Assembly (NCBI RefSeq): GCF_041260155.1
Contig: NC_091936.1
Coordinates: 37,292,866 to 37,356,865, forward strand
DNA from: Ptychodera flava
Lineage: Eukaryota; Hemichordata; Enteropneusta; Ptychoderidae
Direction: 5' to 3'
DNA: 64,000 bases
Notes under the pieces: generated by a model
Seen by the model: the letters and a program-made list of their open reading frames with translations, nothing else
Told to the model about the DNA's origin: nothing
The model's database searches: none
Made by a program: the position numbers and the translations under genes
In this document: one piece after another, positions 34,801 through 47,900 of the stretch
Layout of the letters: each line of letters opens with the position of its first letter
Numbering within the stretch: the first letter of the stretch is position 1

Positions 34801-37800
34801 TTACCATTTGAGCGTTGGGTTGGCCTTGTATTTGTCGTAATCTTCACGTTTGAAATAAGAAAGCTCGGTTTCATGTGCTGATACATTAAAGACAAAAACA
34901 GGTTTGATTAAGCTTTGCTCCAGATGTTGTTTCCAAAAATGACTACCCAAGTGCTTGTTGAGTGCCTTTAAGTTACTTGATCAGGCAAGTTTTCATTATT
35001 CATACATAGTAAAAGAGATCACACTCTAAACAGTGGTGGCGCTATCACTTTTGTTGCACTTCCGCTCTGCTCTCTCGCCAAGTGGAAGTGCATGAAAGTG
35101 AGAGCGCCACCACTGTTTGGAGAGTGAAAAGAGGTGTGTCACTGATGGACCAGTAGTCACACTATACTGTACTGGCAGTGTACTTCTATTTTTTGCAGTG
35201 TTTTCTTCAGATTTCTTTCATAAGGGTGGGGGAATGTCCCCACTGTTCAAACTTTTTGAGGGGGGATTGGTTCTGATACAGGGGGTCCATAATAAATCAT
35301 GAAAATTTAAGTTATACACATTGATGTCTTGCAAGGTATTAGGGCAACATCAAAAGTTCAATATAATAAATCTAACTTAATTGCTTAAGTTTGGCCTCAG
35401 ACCCCCCCACTCCCCCTTCTAACTTAACTGACCTAAAATTGAAAAACATTGCGGACTCATACCCTGTACTAATTCTTTCAAACGACGTACCAATGTACCT
35501 TTGAATTAAATAAAAATTGACAACCATTATAAAGTAACAAAAATACAGGTGACTGGATCGGTTTTAGCGTACAAAATCAGCCTTGAAATCGTAAAATTTG
35601 CCATAAAGACGTTAAATCGTTTTTGACTGCACAGAAATTAATTTGGCCAAAAACCCCCCACCCCAAACTTAAGCAATTAAGTTTTTTTTCAAACATCGAT
35701 CTTTTGACGTCGTCCCTTAGTAAATTACGATTATTGTGTGGATCAATATCAAATTAATGTCAGCCTACAGTTTCTTCAATCCTATAAAGTTCACAGTTCT
35801 GTAATCTGCAGGCCAAGTCAAGGCAGATTATTAAGTTGATAAAATTAATAATGTGGTGTTACATAATAGGCAGCAATCATGGTGTGGATTTCTCATACAT
35901 CAATACTCTGAGTATATTAACATCTCAAACTAACTAACATCTCATCTTGAGTGGGCAATGGGAGGCATGTCAGGCTACCGCTATTGCTGTTGGAAGTCAG
36001 TTAAAAATTTACTGCAAAAGCTCTACATGTTTGACGTGAGAGATGGTGTCAGGACTGAAGATTGCAGCAACACAGAGTAGATATGTAAGGAGAATCATAC
36101 TTCACAAGTACTATCAATTTCCACTTTTAAAAAGAAAAGCTAGCAAATGTTATCAATTCAGATATCACTTGGTACTATCCACATGGAAATAGAATCTAGC
36201 CTAGATTGTTTTTTCAAAGAGATAGTCAGTCATGCTGCGCAAACAACTTCCAAAAGCAGACTGAAGGATGAAATAATTAATATTCATCACTGTCTCTGCT
36301 GAATAAGAAAACTTATCTGACTCAGTTCACTTCAAATTCATGCAACAACTATTATACTGAAACTATAGCACATTAAAAAATCCTAAAGCAATCATAGAAG
36401 TCAAGCAACTCATATGTAAACATTACTGATTAATTCATATATAGTTATTTTAACTATTGTAACACTTCTAGCACTAAAGGTTCAACTTTGGATCAATTTT
36501 CCGCACTGTTTCTTTCAGGAAAGTCAGGTTTAGAGCCAAAGGGAGCTTAATGGATTTAAAGGAGTCACCCCTGCTTGTGTATATGATGATGATATTGTCA
36601 TACTTACCTACACCCCTGCAGTCACGCAATCTCGTATCTTCTTCAAGAATAAGAATATCATCATCCTCAAGGTTGATCACAAGATCATTGGGCTTGCATG
36701 AAAAAAAAGGGAATTGAAAATGTATGCTGTACACATGTGTTGTATGATAAAACATATAAGGATCTGTTTTGCCACATATTTCAATGGAGTGCATTCAGCT
36801 AAAATATTAAATTACGTTTTTTTTAATATATGAGGTAATAAATTTTTTGGAAAGTTTAGTTTCTGTAGTGTGTGTTTATTCCTCCAGAAGCAGCATGCAT
36901 TTCTTGCCATGTTCAACCTACAGTGGCTTCACATCATGCAATGTTGTGCTATGTCACATGACCAGCTGACCTTCATGACTTCGGCAAACAAGAATTTTGG
37001 ACACAGTCTGATTGAACACAACTATTTGCACATTGACATACCTTGGTACCATGGGCTGAGTGTAAAACCTTCAGTGTGTCATACGAGTATTTCTTAAATG
37101 GTGGAGGTATCCCAGGCCTTTCCTGAATTTCTGAAATTGATAACATTTTAAAAATTCACAAATAACATACAAAATACATAGAATTGTATAATAGTCTTCT
37201 TCAGATGCAGCAGTGGACAGAATATTCATGTCTTTCTGTATTTGCTATAGTGCATTTTCCCAAATACAAAGGTTACAAGAATGGCTTTCTCAAATGTCTG
37301 TAATTTACCAGAGCTTTTTTTATGTGTGAATTCCCTGTGAGTTCTTAATCAATAAAGTGATTGATTTATTATGGCAAGTTTTAATTGCCAGAACACTTGC
37401 TTGATATCATTTCTTTAACAAGCCTACCCAACTTACATTTATTTTTTCTATGTATTTATACATTTATTTATTTATTTATTTTGACAACAGGCCATAGGCC
37501 CATTTACAACCACCATAAAATTAAACCTTACACAAAGGTTGAAAACTGAAAAAAAAAGTACAAAGAAAAAAGAAAAACAAAAATTACAACAAGGATAAAA
37601 TAAGCAAAGATATTCAAAAAATGATTAAGCAAGTTTTACAGACTTTTCTACGAAAGGTAGGGCTGGACTTGACTGATCAATAAGTGGGTCTGCTTTGCAG
37701 AAGTCATTAACCATTTGAGTGCTGTAATTTTCCCCAAAAATTGAGTGCAACATTTTACCAATATTTATGAATTTTTCGGTATTTGTTTCAATAATTTTGG

Positions 37801-38398
37801 AGCAAATAGACATCACATTTCAATGGCTACAGATTTTTATCAAAATTTTGGCAAAATTATGAAAACATTTGACTGGGGTGTACTTTGTAAAGGCAACAAA
37901 AATTGTCTTTGGCACTCAAAGGGTTAAAATTGCTTGTACAACTTAAAACAATAGTCTGAAAGTTCTTTCTCAAATTAATTCTACTGCTAGGCACATTCAA
38001 ATATAACTTGGAAAAGAAGATACGGACAGTTAATTGTACTGACTGTTACAATCTGTAACAATTTTATGAATAAAACAATTGAGCATCCAAAGATTTGCAT
38101 CTCACCACGAGAGACAGTAATAATCCAGTTGATACATGTGAAAACGCCTATAAAAAATACAGCAAAAAGAAAAATGACAAGATCATGGGTCTTTTTTGAA
38201 GGTGCTGCCAAATGAAAGTGTGCAAGTGTATTAAAGTCTTTAAAGATAACTACACCAGTTGTCATGCAATGTCTCACCTTTGTTGATAAGACGAATGAAT
38301 TCTTTGGTTGTAAGTTCAAGGTCAACATTTCTGAAGACAAGTGGTTTGATATTGCGATGTTCAAAGGATCGGATGAGACGAACCGTCAACGTTGCCAT
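34801..38398 (-). CDS. C2orf76: UPF0538 family protein (C2orf76 homologue)
   Basis: Four exons on the minus strand: 38398-38278, 37130-37042, 36692-36608 and 34877-34801, giving 123 aa (human 126). The start reads MATLTVRLIRSFEHRN, matching human TVRLIRSFEHRNFKP. The second exon gives PGIPPPFKKYSYDTLKVLH, like human LPPPFRNYKYDALKI. The third gives NDLVINLEDDDILILEEDT. The last gives HETELSYFKREDYDKYKANP and ends LKW, like human [20 protein letters not shown] ending SSW. The third donor is GTAAGT after an AGGGGTGTAG exon end, and all phases agree. The family is conserved in animals, has a ubiquitin-like look, and its molecular function is not established. It converges on calaxin and diverges from SMARCD. 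Confidence 0.93.
35022..35126. mobile_element. 105-bp hairpin MITE in a C2orf76 intron
   Basis: CACTCTAAACAGTGGTGGCG pairs with CGCCACCACTGTTTGGAGAGTG (given here as its first 20 bases, CGCCACCACTGTTTGGAGAG). Flanking direct repeat AAAAGAGAT / AAAAGAGGT suggests a target duplication of about 8-9 bp. Confidence 0.75.
37457..37606 (-). mobile_element. 3' end of a LINE-like or dependent retroposon
   Basis: On the minus strand the sequence reads GGGCCTATGGCCTGTTGTC then a (AAAT)n tail (37457-37485). This resembles the 3' UTR and microsatellite tail of CR1/L2-type non-LTR elements. Only about 150 bp is present and no reverse transcriptase is seen. In a C2orf76 upstream intron region. Confidence 0.45.
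37711..37923 (-). mobile_element. TTAA MITE family A copy (213 bp)
   Basis: TTAA at 37707-37710 and 37924-37927. Starts CCATTTGAGTGCTGTAATTT and ends GGCACTCAAAGGG. In the first C2orf76 intron. Confidence 0.9.
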
Positions 38399-38945
38399 AG
38401 TAACTTTACAATTTAAAGACATATGATATATACTCAACATGTAATGATGTATGATCATGTACACATTTTTGCCAGGACCATGGTGAATGGGTTAGGAAGA
38501 AGAAAGACTATACAGTCTGATGACAAACACTGCTTTTAACCTCAGAAAAGTGGCATAGATATCGGACTTTACGTGTAATATGGATGGAGCAGACCAGCCT
38601 GGAAAACTTTCGGTAGTTCCACACACCACAGTTTACGCTGCAATGACTGCTCCTTTTAAAATGTTTGCGACTTTTGAGGTTGTCACTCTTTTACGGACTT
38701 GGCGCAAACCAATATCCATGCATTATAATAGGGAACGCAATTGCTGTTATGCGGTTTCTCCCTCTACGAACTATGCAATCACTTTTAAGTTTTCAAAGCA
38801 GAGCTTTACGGATGTACAGGTAATTCAGTGTCACACGATCGATTAATAGTGTATCAGTACCAACAACATTGCAAAGCGAAACTGTTGTACATCAATATGG
38901 TAGGCTATCACCCCCTCCTAATTAATTGATTGTGCCAAGGTCAAA
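38399..38945. promoter_or_regulatory. Divergent promoter region between C2orf76 and SMARCD
   Basis: The two start codons are 547 bp apart and divergent. It contains an 88-codon plus-strand ORF (38580-38846) that ends in sequence resembling a splice donor but matches no family I know. Confidence 0.5.
38580..38846 (+). other. Unexplained ORF in the divergent promoter
   Basis: 88 codons beginning MDGADQPGKLSVV. A donor-like CAG|GTAATT occurs at about 38819. It is not recognised as any family, with no signal peptide or known motif. It may be chance, an upstream ORF, or a first exon of an unlisted transcript. Confidence 0.12.
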
Positions 38946-41900
38946 ATGGCGGCGTTAGGTTACAACATGGCGACTCAGCAGCAACATCCTCGCTTTCCTC
39001 CGAGTCAGATGCCCGGTATGAGGCATTTTCCACCTGGTTCATTCCCTGTAAGTACATATTATCGAACGGCTAATTTTTGCCCCAGAATTTGTATGAAAAT
39101 CTATGGATTTTCTTCCTTTTTCCTTTGTTTACAAAACGGCTGTATAGTACCGTACTCAACAGAGGAGTAGCACGGTACATGACAAAAGGGCTTCTCGAAT
39201 ATCCATTCAAAATCATACATTTTGAAAAATTAAACGCAACGACCAGACAGAAAGATTTTATAAATTGAACATTTGTCGAAAGTGGAAACGGCTTCTGTTT
39301 GACATTCGGTTTTACGTTTTAGCGGAACCCTGCCACAAGCCGGAAGATCTGTCACTATTGTTGCAATCACATTCATTCACCATTCACAACACTTCTTTTC
39401 TTTTCCTTTCTCACAAACTGGCAAACAAAAAGGACCTGTAATTTTCGTTCGATTTATTCCAGGTTTTACACAATTTCTGTAAATTAGGGAAGTCGTTTTT
39501 AGTGAGAGAAAGTAAATCGCGCTTTCGATCGAAACGTTACATTTTTTGTAGGTATTTTGTTGTTGAGAAGCGCTGAAGCTTCAAACAACCCACACTGCAT
39601 GCTGGGTAATCACCTTACGTCCGTGATTAAAACAACTTTTGGCACCTCAGAAAAAACACTTAATGAAAGGAATCAAACTGGCACCGTTTCTGACATGTAA
39701 AACACATGCCCCATGGTATGGACACATATATTACACTGTCAGTTAAAAGAACAACATGGAATTTGCATGCTCTCTCACCCAGGGAAACAAGTTGCTCGAA
39801 ACAGTCCCTATAGGGACCGTGTTTGAAATATTTCTGATGGCTAAAAATCGTTCAGAATTTTGCCCACTTAAATAATCATTTGAATAGTTTACCTTAAACT
39901 GCGAAGATTATTCTTAAATTAACCACTAGAAAAAGACAAATTGGTTTAACTGTCCCTTGCATTGTGTACGAAAAGTAATATGAAAATAAATCTAATGCAT
40001 TTGTATGATTTGTCATGCTTTCAAAGAAGATCAGAATGGTAAACAAGATTGATAAATGGTTTTGTCTGTCTTTCAAACTCTTTAAAAGGTAGCTAATGCT
40101 TGAACTGAATTGCCTGATCACAACACTTTATGGGGCAATCGTGTTTCTGTTACACTTGTTAGTTTTTTGCATTTTTCCCCTTTTTTGTTCTCTTCTCAAG
40201 GAAACCTCTTCCACTACTTCTACCACAACTGCAACAACCACTACTACTACTACTACATCTTCAGCTTCTACTTCTTCTTCATCTTCATCCAAACAGGTAT
40301 CTTTTCTGTTGGTCACTAAAAAGGCAACAGTCTAGTCTGCGCAAAAAGCCAATGTGTCAGCCGTGTCTGTCTCGCGCTTGAGCTAGCAAATGTTTTTGTG
40401 GAAAGTTTAATCATTGCTTTGTTGGCTGCAAGAATCTGTCGATTCTGTAGCATTTGCTGGAGTCAACGTGTGTATTGCTTACATGTAAAGATACTAATCC
40501 AGTACTATAATATATATTTAATAAGGGGTTATGAAGCTTGCTTGCCTGCATGATAGGTAGTCAATAAATGCACTGTTCCACTGTATGCTATTAGTGGTAC
40601 TTTGCCAGTAAATGTTATGTAGATGTGGCTTACTGTCTTAGTCATGCAGTGTTTACATAGTAGTATTTATTAGAAAACTAGTAGTGGCCGAAATATGCTT
40701 GTCCGTGAAATGAATTTTTGTTCGCTCTTTCCGTGGTAATTCTGTACAAACTGGTCTATGGTTGCAAAATTTACGACAATGTTGAGACTACATAAAGAAG
40801 AACAAATTTTCAAGGTACTTGATAGCTGTGCTGCATTGCTTGATATGCAGCATTGTTGTACATGTATTGTAAATGTATTGGTTCTTCATGAATACTGCCA
40901 TCTATAGCCGAGTATGAGGAATTCTTTTGGCGTAAGTCTAACCCCTTCACCATCAGTTTTATTGCAATCCATGGTTTCCCAGAGACCCACTGGACCAATA
41001 CTCAAGGAGAATGGGGTTAAAGGGTCAATGAAACGTTCCTTTTTGGAAGCATAAAACCATGGTCTGGTCTACATGATTTGGCTACATGTAGGTCAGCACC
41101 TTAGTATCCCCAACTGACCAGTGTGTTCATAGCATACTGTTCTGCAGCATTTCACCAACACCTTCAAATTGTGTGGGCCAATTGGGAGAAATGGTTCTAC
41201 TCCGGAATAAAAAGGACGCGATGCGTACGCCGTTCTACATACTCAGTACGCCCAAATAATCACGTGATGCCGGTACAAACAAACCCACATGTGTACTGAA
41301 CGCGTATGGAAATACACGTACGTCTGTGCGCGTTTGCGCACATGGCTTTGTTTGTACCGTGGTCGATTCGAATTCCGTGTGGGCCAATTGGGAGAAATGA
41401 TACAACTAGTACAGTCTGGTTGGTTTTGCAACTAAGAGATTAATTCTTCAACATGCACCTCAGAGTGTTCATGTATGCACAGACCCTGAGCACCTGTGAC
41501 TGCTTGAAGTTCTACAGAAAGGCATCTCTGCTGTGTGAAAATTGAGTTTTCTACCTTCCTTTGATTTTCAATGAAAGCTTTGAAGACAAGAACTAGCTGG
41601 AGGTCACTTGTAAGTGCAGATCAGGAGCTTCTTTCGTGGTTGTTGCCTTCGTGAATTCTGTACAACATATCACTTTTACTAAATGGGGGTTATGTGAATG
41701 GCTACTCACAGGCCATTTGCAACTGCGTGTGCGATGACACTTTCTGACTACATGTACATGATTTATAGGTCTGTTCTAGTGAGTGACAGTCCCTGCCCAA
41801 ATAACATTACTTGGTTTAGCGAAGATGGTCTAAAACTCTCCATTGCTTGGTAAGCAAAGACTGTCTAAAACTCTTGATTGCTGTAATAGCAAAGATGGTC

Positions 41901-44900
41901 AAAAACTCCCTGTCATCTTCAAGTGTAATTGCAATTAAAATGTAAGTGAACTGTTACTTTAATAGAATACTGTAGGCTGCCAAATCACTGGGTTGTTGTT
42001 GAAAATATAGAAAGAGTTCTGCATTTGAGTCTTGATGAGGTGCAGAGCTGAGGATTGGCTATTGATATCATATCCTGATTTGATTTGAGTTGTTGGGGTT
42101 ATTGAAAAGTACAATCACAGTATACACTGTATGTAGATATTATCAATTTTTAAAGTTACTGTTGTGGAACAATACATGTATATTATTGCTTGGCCGTCAT
42201 CATTTTACTTGTTTGGTGTTTGTTTTTTGATCAAATGCAAAATCAAGATCATTTTATTGGTAAATGTTTTTCCACTTCCCAGGCAACCCTGAACTTCTGT
42301 GCATTCATATTCCACTATTCTAAGCATTGTTTACAGTATGTAAGGCTAAATATTGAGTTGACCCGGCTGATCATACCATATACAGTTTTTGTTACTCTCA
42401 GTAAACATGAATTTGTCTTTGAAAATGTCATGTATTATAAATTGAAATTTGGTGAAGGTACACAGTTTTAAAATTGCATAAATGGAAAAATTTTTGTTTT
42501 TATGTTACAGATTTTGAGAACGAACATTTAAAACCTTGATTTTTTTGAAAGTTTATCACTGTAATTGTTGAAACTGTATACAAAATGTTGACAACGTTTA
42601 AAGATGGTCCAAAAAATTGGACTGTAATACCTTTACTACTGGGATCCGGTATATTGAGATTGAAATGTCCATAGTGTATTTTAGGAAGATTCTGCAATGT
42701 ACAGTATTAAAATGTGCATATATCTTCATTGATATTACCTGGCTATTCAGTATTAATGGCATTCTTACGATGGACTCGTACTTTAAAAATTACTTGCAAG
42801 GTAAACTGAACAAGTCCATGTGGAGAATGGTGGTAGGGTATGTAAGTTGCAGGTACACATACTGTATTAAAAATGCGTACAGTACCTATAATATCTCTTC
42901 CCAATAATGTTTGTAGTTTACAGGCTACTTTTAGTGATTTTCCTACCTATAGTGATTTGCTCTCCTTCATATACTTAAGTAATGATAGTATTGAATTGTA
43001 AACTTGTTCGACTTTCCTCAGATGGGCACAAATACGAATGACTGGACAGATTTACTCATGTAGGACAACCCATACCTGCCATTGAGGGCAGTGTTTTTCT
43101 TCCAATGAATGCTCAGTTTAGTCATGGAAGTACAGTCATAATACAATGGTACACTCTTACATGTACCTGCACCCATGCTTCCATTCATGACATAAAGAAA
43201 ACAAATGGGATCCAAAATTATGTGAATTACATATTTTATTACTCTGCAAATACATTCATCCAGAAAATTACATAGCTATCAGCATTTAGTCTTGGCTTCT
43301 GTTCCTTCGTAAACATTTTGTCAGGTTTGATGTATCATTCATGTCATTTATTACTATTCATGACAAAGATGTGCAGAAATATTGAAATATAATATATTTG
43401 TTTCCATAAAATCTTAGATTCTCTGTTGCGTAGGTATCTGACGACCGGCATCAGAATATTCAAGAAAAGATACAATAAAATATTTCTATACTAATCATTG
43501 TTTTTTTTCTTTAAGTTTGGGAATATTGGTAAATGGTTTGGGAAATTTCTGTAATATTTCTGAAGTCCTCAAATACACCGAGTGAACCCCATGAAAATGA
43601 CAGGGAAACTGATGTCAATTATATGTTTATTGCCCCATAGCAAAACATTCCTGATTGTCATAGCATTTGCACCACCAAAGAACTCTTATTAAGTATGCAC
43701 CTTGAACCAGCAATTATTTCGCAGTACACACTTATATAGGTTGCTATCAGTAGCTGTACAATCGTATTTGGTTGTCATGTCATGATGTCACATCGTTTTG
43801 AAAAAATACCAAAGAATTGTGTGTCTTTTATCAATTACACTCAGAAATCAATGTGTTCTTCTGTCAAGAAGTTGTCGAATTAATGCCCCACTTTTCTTAA
43901 TCTTTAGACCAACGGTGAACCTTTTGTCATTCCCCTTTCATTTTCAAAAATATTACTGTGATTCTCTGGGTGTCCACATTATAAGTTTTGATTTGTATAC
44001 TGTATATTTGAATATGATAAGTTTTATTTTTATAGTGTAATATCATATCTTGTAGCTGAGTATATTTTGTAAGTTTTATGTTCCCATTTTCTTCCTGTAC
44101 ATAGAGTACTAGTAGTAGAGAGGCAGAGAAATTGGAGAATATTCTCAATAAAATAGTCAATATGACCTCAACTTTGTTTTGGATAACTTTATGACTGACT
44201 GCATATCAGAAACTTAAAATTTTCTGTCTGCCTTTGTACAATATCACACTCGTTTGTAAACAACAATGTTAAAAGGTTTAGGCACGAGAGAGATGAGAGT
44301 CTCTCCCTCTAAATCAGGCTCCTCGCCAACTGGCGAGTCAAAAATAAATTTCTGCATCAAGTTACCGAGTACCATGAACATCTCCTTCTTGGCAATGCTT
44401 CTTCCGAGACATACGCGCCTGCCGGTGGAGAATGGCATGAAGTGTGGAAACTCAGACATGTTTCTCATGTTGCCGTCATCGTCAAGGAATCTCTCCGGTC
44501 TGAATTCTTCCGGGTCCTTCCAGCAATCCTTATCATGGTGCACGGCCCACAGATTGGCCAATACCTGAGTACCTGTATGATGACGGGATAGAATTCGTGA
44601 GCAGGACTGTTGAGGATTCATGTTTTGAAATTTCATTCTTTTAATTTGCAAAAAGCTGATTGTGGGCAAACTCATTTCTCATTGACCTGAAATGCATATG
44701 ATTACAGGCCTTTTATCACTCAGTAGTGATGGTAAGCATATCATTTGGAAAACCTGATGCATCTGAAGCTTTTACTGTAGTTTATTGGATTTCTAATATT
44801 TCAAATGCAGTGCAGTATGAATTTTGCTGTAAAAGTTTGACCATTTGGTTGGGTAACTTACAGTTATGCAAAACTATGTCTAGCCTGATGTATGCAGGGC

Positions 44901-47900
44901 TTACTTGATTACACTCACCCTTTGGGATAGTGTACCCTCTGACTTGAGTATCGGTTGCAGCACAGTGTGGCACACCCAGTACAGCCTGTGAACTATAGCG
45001 CTGAATCTCACAGATGGTTGCATCTGCAAGAAAACAGGCAATTGCAATAAGAATACCGTAGGTATCACTGCCAAAATCCTATGAGGCAAAACAAATGTGA
45101 ACAATAAAACAAGTTTGAAAATCATTGCCATCACTTCAGAATGTTGGCATAAGTCGCTGAGATTTAATAAAGGCATCAAACAGTATTTCCTATTTGTCAC
45201 TCATTGCAGTCAGAAATAAATACAGCAAGTAAATAAATACCGGTAAATAAGCAATTAACATACTGTAGTGCACACACTTCTCAAATAAAGGATATACGTC
45301 TGTAGTAGGACTGTACTCACTCAGGTATGGTAGCTGTTTTTGATGGTCCATGGTAACAGGTTGTTCTCTGCCGACTTCTTGGTCTATCTGGTCTTGGACT
45401 TTAGCTTGGACCTTGGGAAAGGTGACCATGTACAGAAGAGCCCATAGCAAAGTATTCATGACTGTATCACTACCTGTTGATTGATGGCATTAAAAAAACA
45501 TGGATGTGATATAGAATTTCATTCAAAATGTTATTCAGCAACTCTTGTACAGAAGGATAGCCTAGTCATGGACAGTTGTCTGCTCCACTGGCCCTGGCGT
45601 AAATGTTGTCAATTGTCATTATCAGGAAACATGTTTTTTATCATTTTGTGAAGGGTTGTACAAACATAGAGGAGTACCTACATGTACATAAACCCACACT
45701 TATTTTTTCATCATTTTGCCTTGCATTGGACACAATTAAAAGCTTATCCTCCTAGTTTCATTGTCATTATTACTGGATGGGATCGGTGTACTTGTACCTT
45801 ACAGGTATGTTTTGTTGTAGACCCTTGAGAAAAACTATCGAGGGTCTATGGTCTTGTGAAAGAAATGGTGCCGTTGACTTGATGTACATGTTCCAACTAG
45901 TTGGCATGCACACTTTGGAGTCATACTGTACTTTAGCAAAGAAATGGCCTTTGTTCTTTAAATGATCTGGAAAGCTTGATAAATGATAACACGCAAATGG
46001 TGAACAGATCAGTGGACATACCTGCAAAGAACATGACCCACATATTGATGACAATGTGCTCAGGGCTGAGTGCATTAATGGCGTCTTCATCTTTTTCTGA
46101 GACAGCTTTTTTTGAAGCATGGAGTAGAGCATCAACCATGTCATTGATTTTGCCATCTTCATACTTTGCCACATGTTCAACATACTTCTTCATGAGTGTA
46201 CGGTCTCTCATATTCTTGGCCTTGAACAGGGCGTCAAACCACTTGTTTGGAAAGTGCCTGAGCCAAGGCATTGAGTTGACAGGATGTAAGGGTGATATGA
46301 CTTTGAGAATCTCAGCAGAGTAGTGGAGAATGTTCTGCAATTCAGGATCGCCTTTCTGGTAGCGTTGGCCGTAGATCAGGTTGCAGATGATGTTCAGAGA
46401 AGCAAGCATAAGGTCATCTTTTGGGTCAAAGGCAACTTTACCTTTGTTGTTGAACTGATTGACCAAGTAGTCAATTTCTTCCATGATCTTGCCATTCATA
46501 GTTGTATCATTGACTAAGCGTATGGCATTCATGCAGAGTTTGGTGTGTATGGACCATTGCTCATGGTCTTGACTGGCTGCCATGAAACCTTTGTCGCCCA
46601 TGAGGAGGTCAAGGGAGTAAATCTGTGGTCGGCTGGCTATATCTCTACCTCTGTACGCCTCTTTGATGACTTCAGAGCTGTTCAGGATTACCACTCTGTC
46701 AGTGCCTAGCTTCACGCTGAAGATGTCGCCATACTTCTTTGAGAGCTCTGCCAGAGATCTGTGCGGGTACTTTAAATCGAGGTTGAAAGCATTGCCAACC
46801 AGGGGAAGTGAGGATGGACCTGGTGGCAGTTTTCTGACAGTGTAGTCATACTGCTCCTTGATGTAGTAGACTACACAAAGTGCAGTACCGCAAACTGAAA
46901 CTTCCAATACGCCAAACATCGTGTTGTACAGATTTAATCTTTAGTTGGGTAACCAATTTGACTTTGATTTTGTTGAACAAAACTTTGAATCAGACCAGCT
47001 GATTTCGTGCAGGTGTGAATATTGACTTCTGTAAAACAGAAATAAGATAAGAAAAATTAGCAAACAGTCTTGCCACAAATAAGAAATTTAAGTTAATAAG
47101 CAGATATTGCACATCAAATATCTTTTTCACAGCACATTTAATTGTGATGTAAATATAGGTGAAAAGAGAATGTGTTGATTCCTATATGATTCCTTCGTAA
47201 GAATATACTTACATTATCCTGGACTGTTAAGGATATTCAATGAAATCACAACCAAGAACTTCCAATAGTTATTATCACAAGAACACATGTACCGGTAGTG
47301 TCGATATGAAATGGTCAGGTTGCACTACATTCTAAATCTGTCTGACTTTGTTAGAGGGAATCCCCTTTATATCTTTTACAAATCTACTTGACATATATAT
47401 GTAACCCCTTTTCCGTTGTTCAAAAGTCCAATATTCAGTTCATGACCTGCCCCACATATGCGCTGGCAGCCGACTTTTAAGAATAGCTTTCTGTCTACTA
47501 GCCCATTTCTACTGACCCAGTTTATCAAAGGTTTCAGAGCTCTACAAAAACAGGAAGGCACATTTTTCACAAGGACGCTCAGATCAGTAATGTTGGCATG
47601 TTTTCAGCAAGGACACAAAAGTCTCATTCTGTGCTCAGTAAATCAATAACAAAGTTACTTGCATAGAAAATGTTTTCACTATTCATTTTTTTCCCTATTG
47701 ACTTAAAAGTTAGAACAAAATTTGTCTAGATTTATCTGAGTGAAATCATCACTTATTGCTGAAGATGTTGACTCAAGAAAAACTAAATTAACCCTTTGAG
47801 CGCCAAAGTCAATTTTTGTCGCCCTTATAAAATATACCTTAGTCAATTTTCGTCAGATTTTTGCAAAAATTTTTATTAAAAGCTGTGGCCTATGAAATAT

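Noticed and set aside
40201-40296. CRISPR-like or short regular repeats anywhere in the window
   Set aside because: All tandem arrays seen are eukaryotic minisatellites or microsatellites without unique spacers.
40128-40316. Minus-strand acidic/valine-rich ORF
   Set aside because: It is the complement of the ACT/TCT triplet repeat; the plus-strand frame with splice signals is the better reading.
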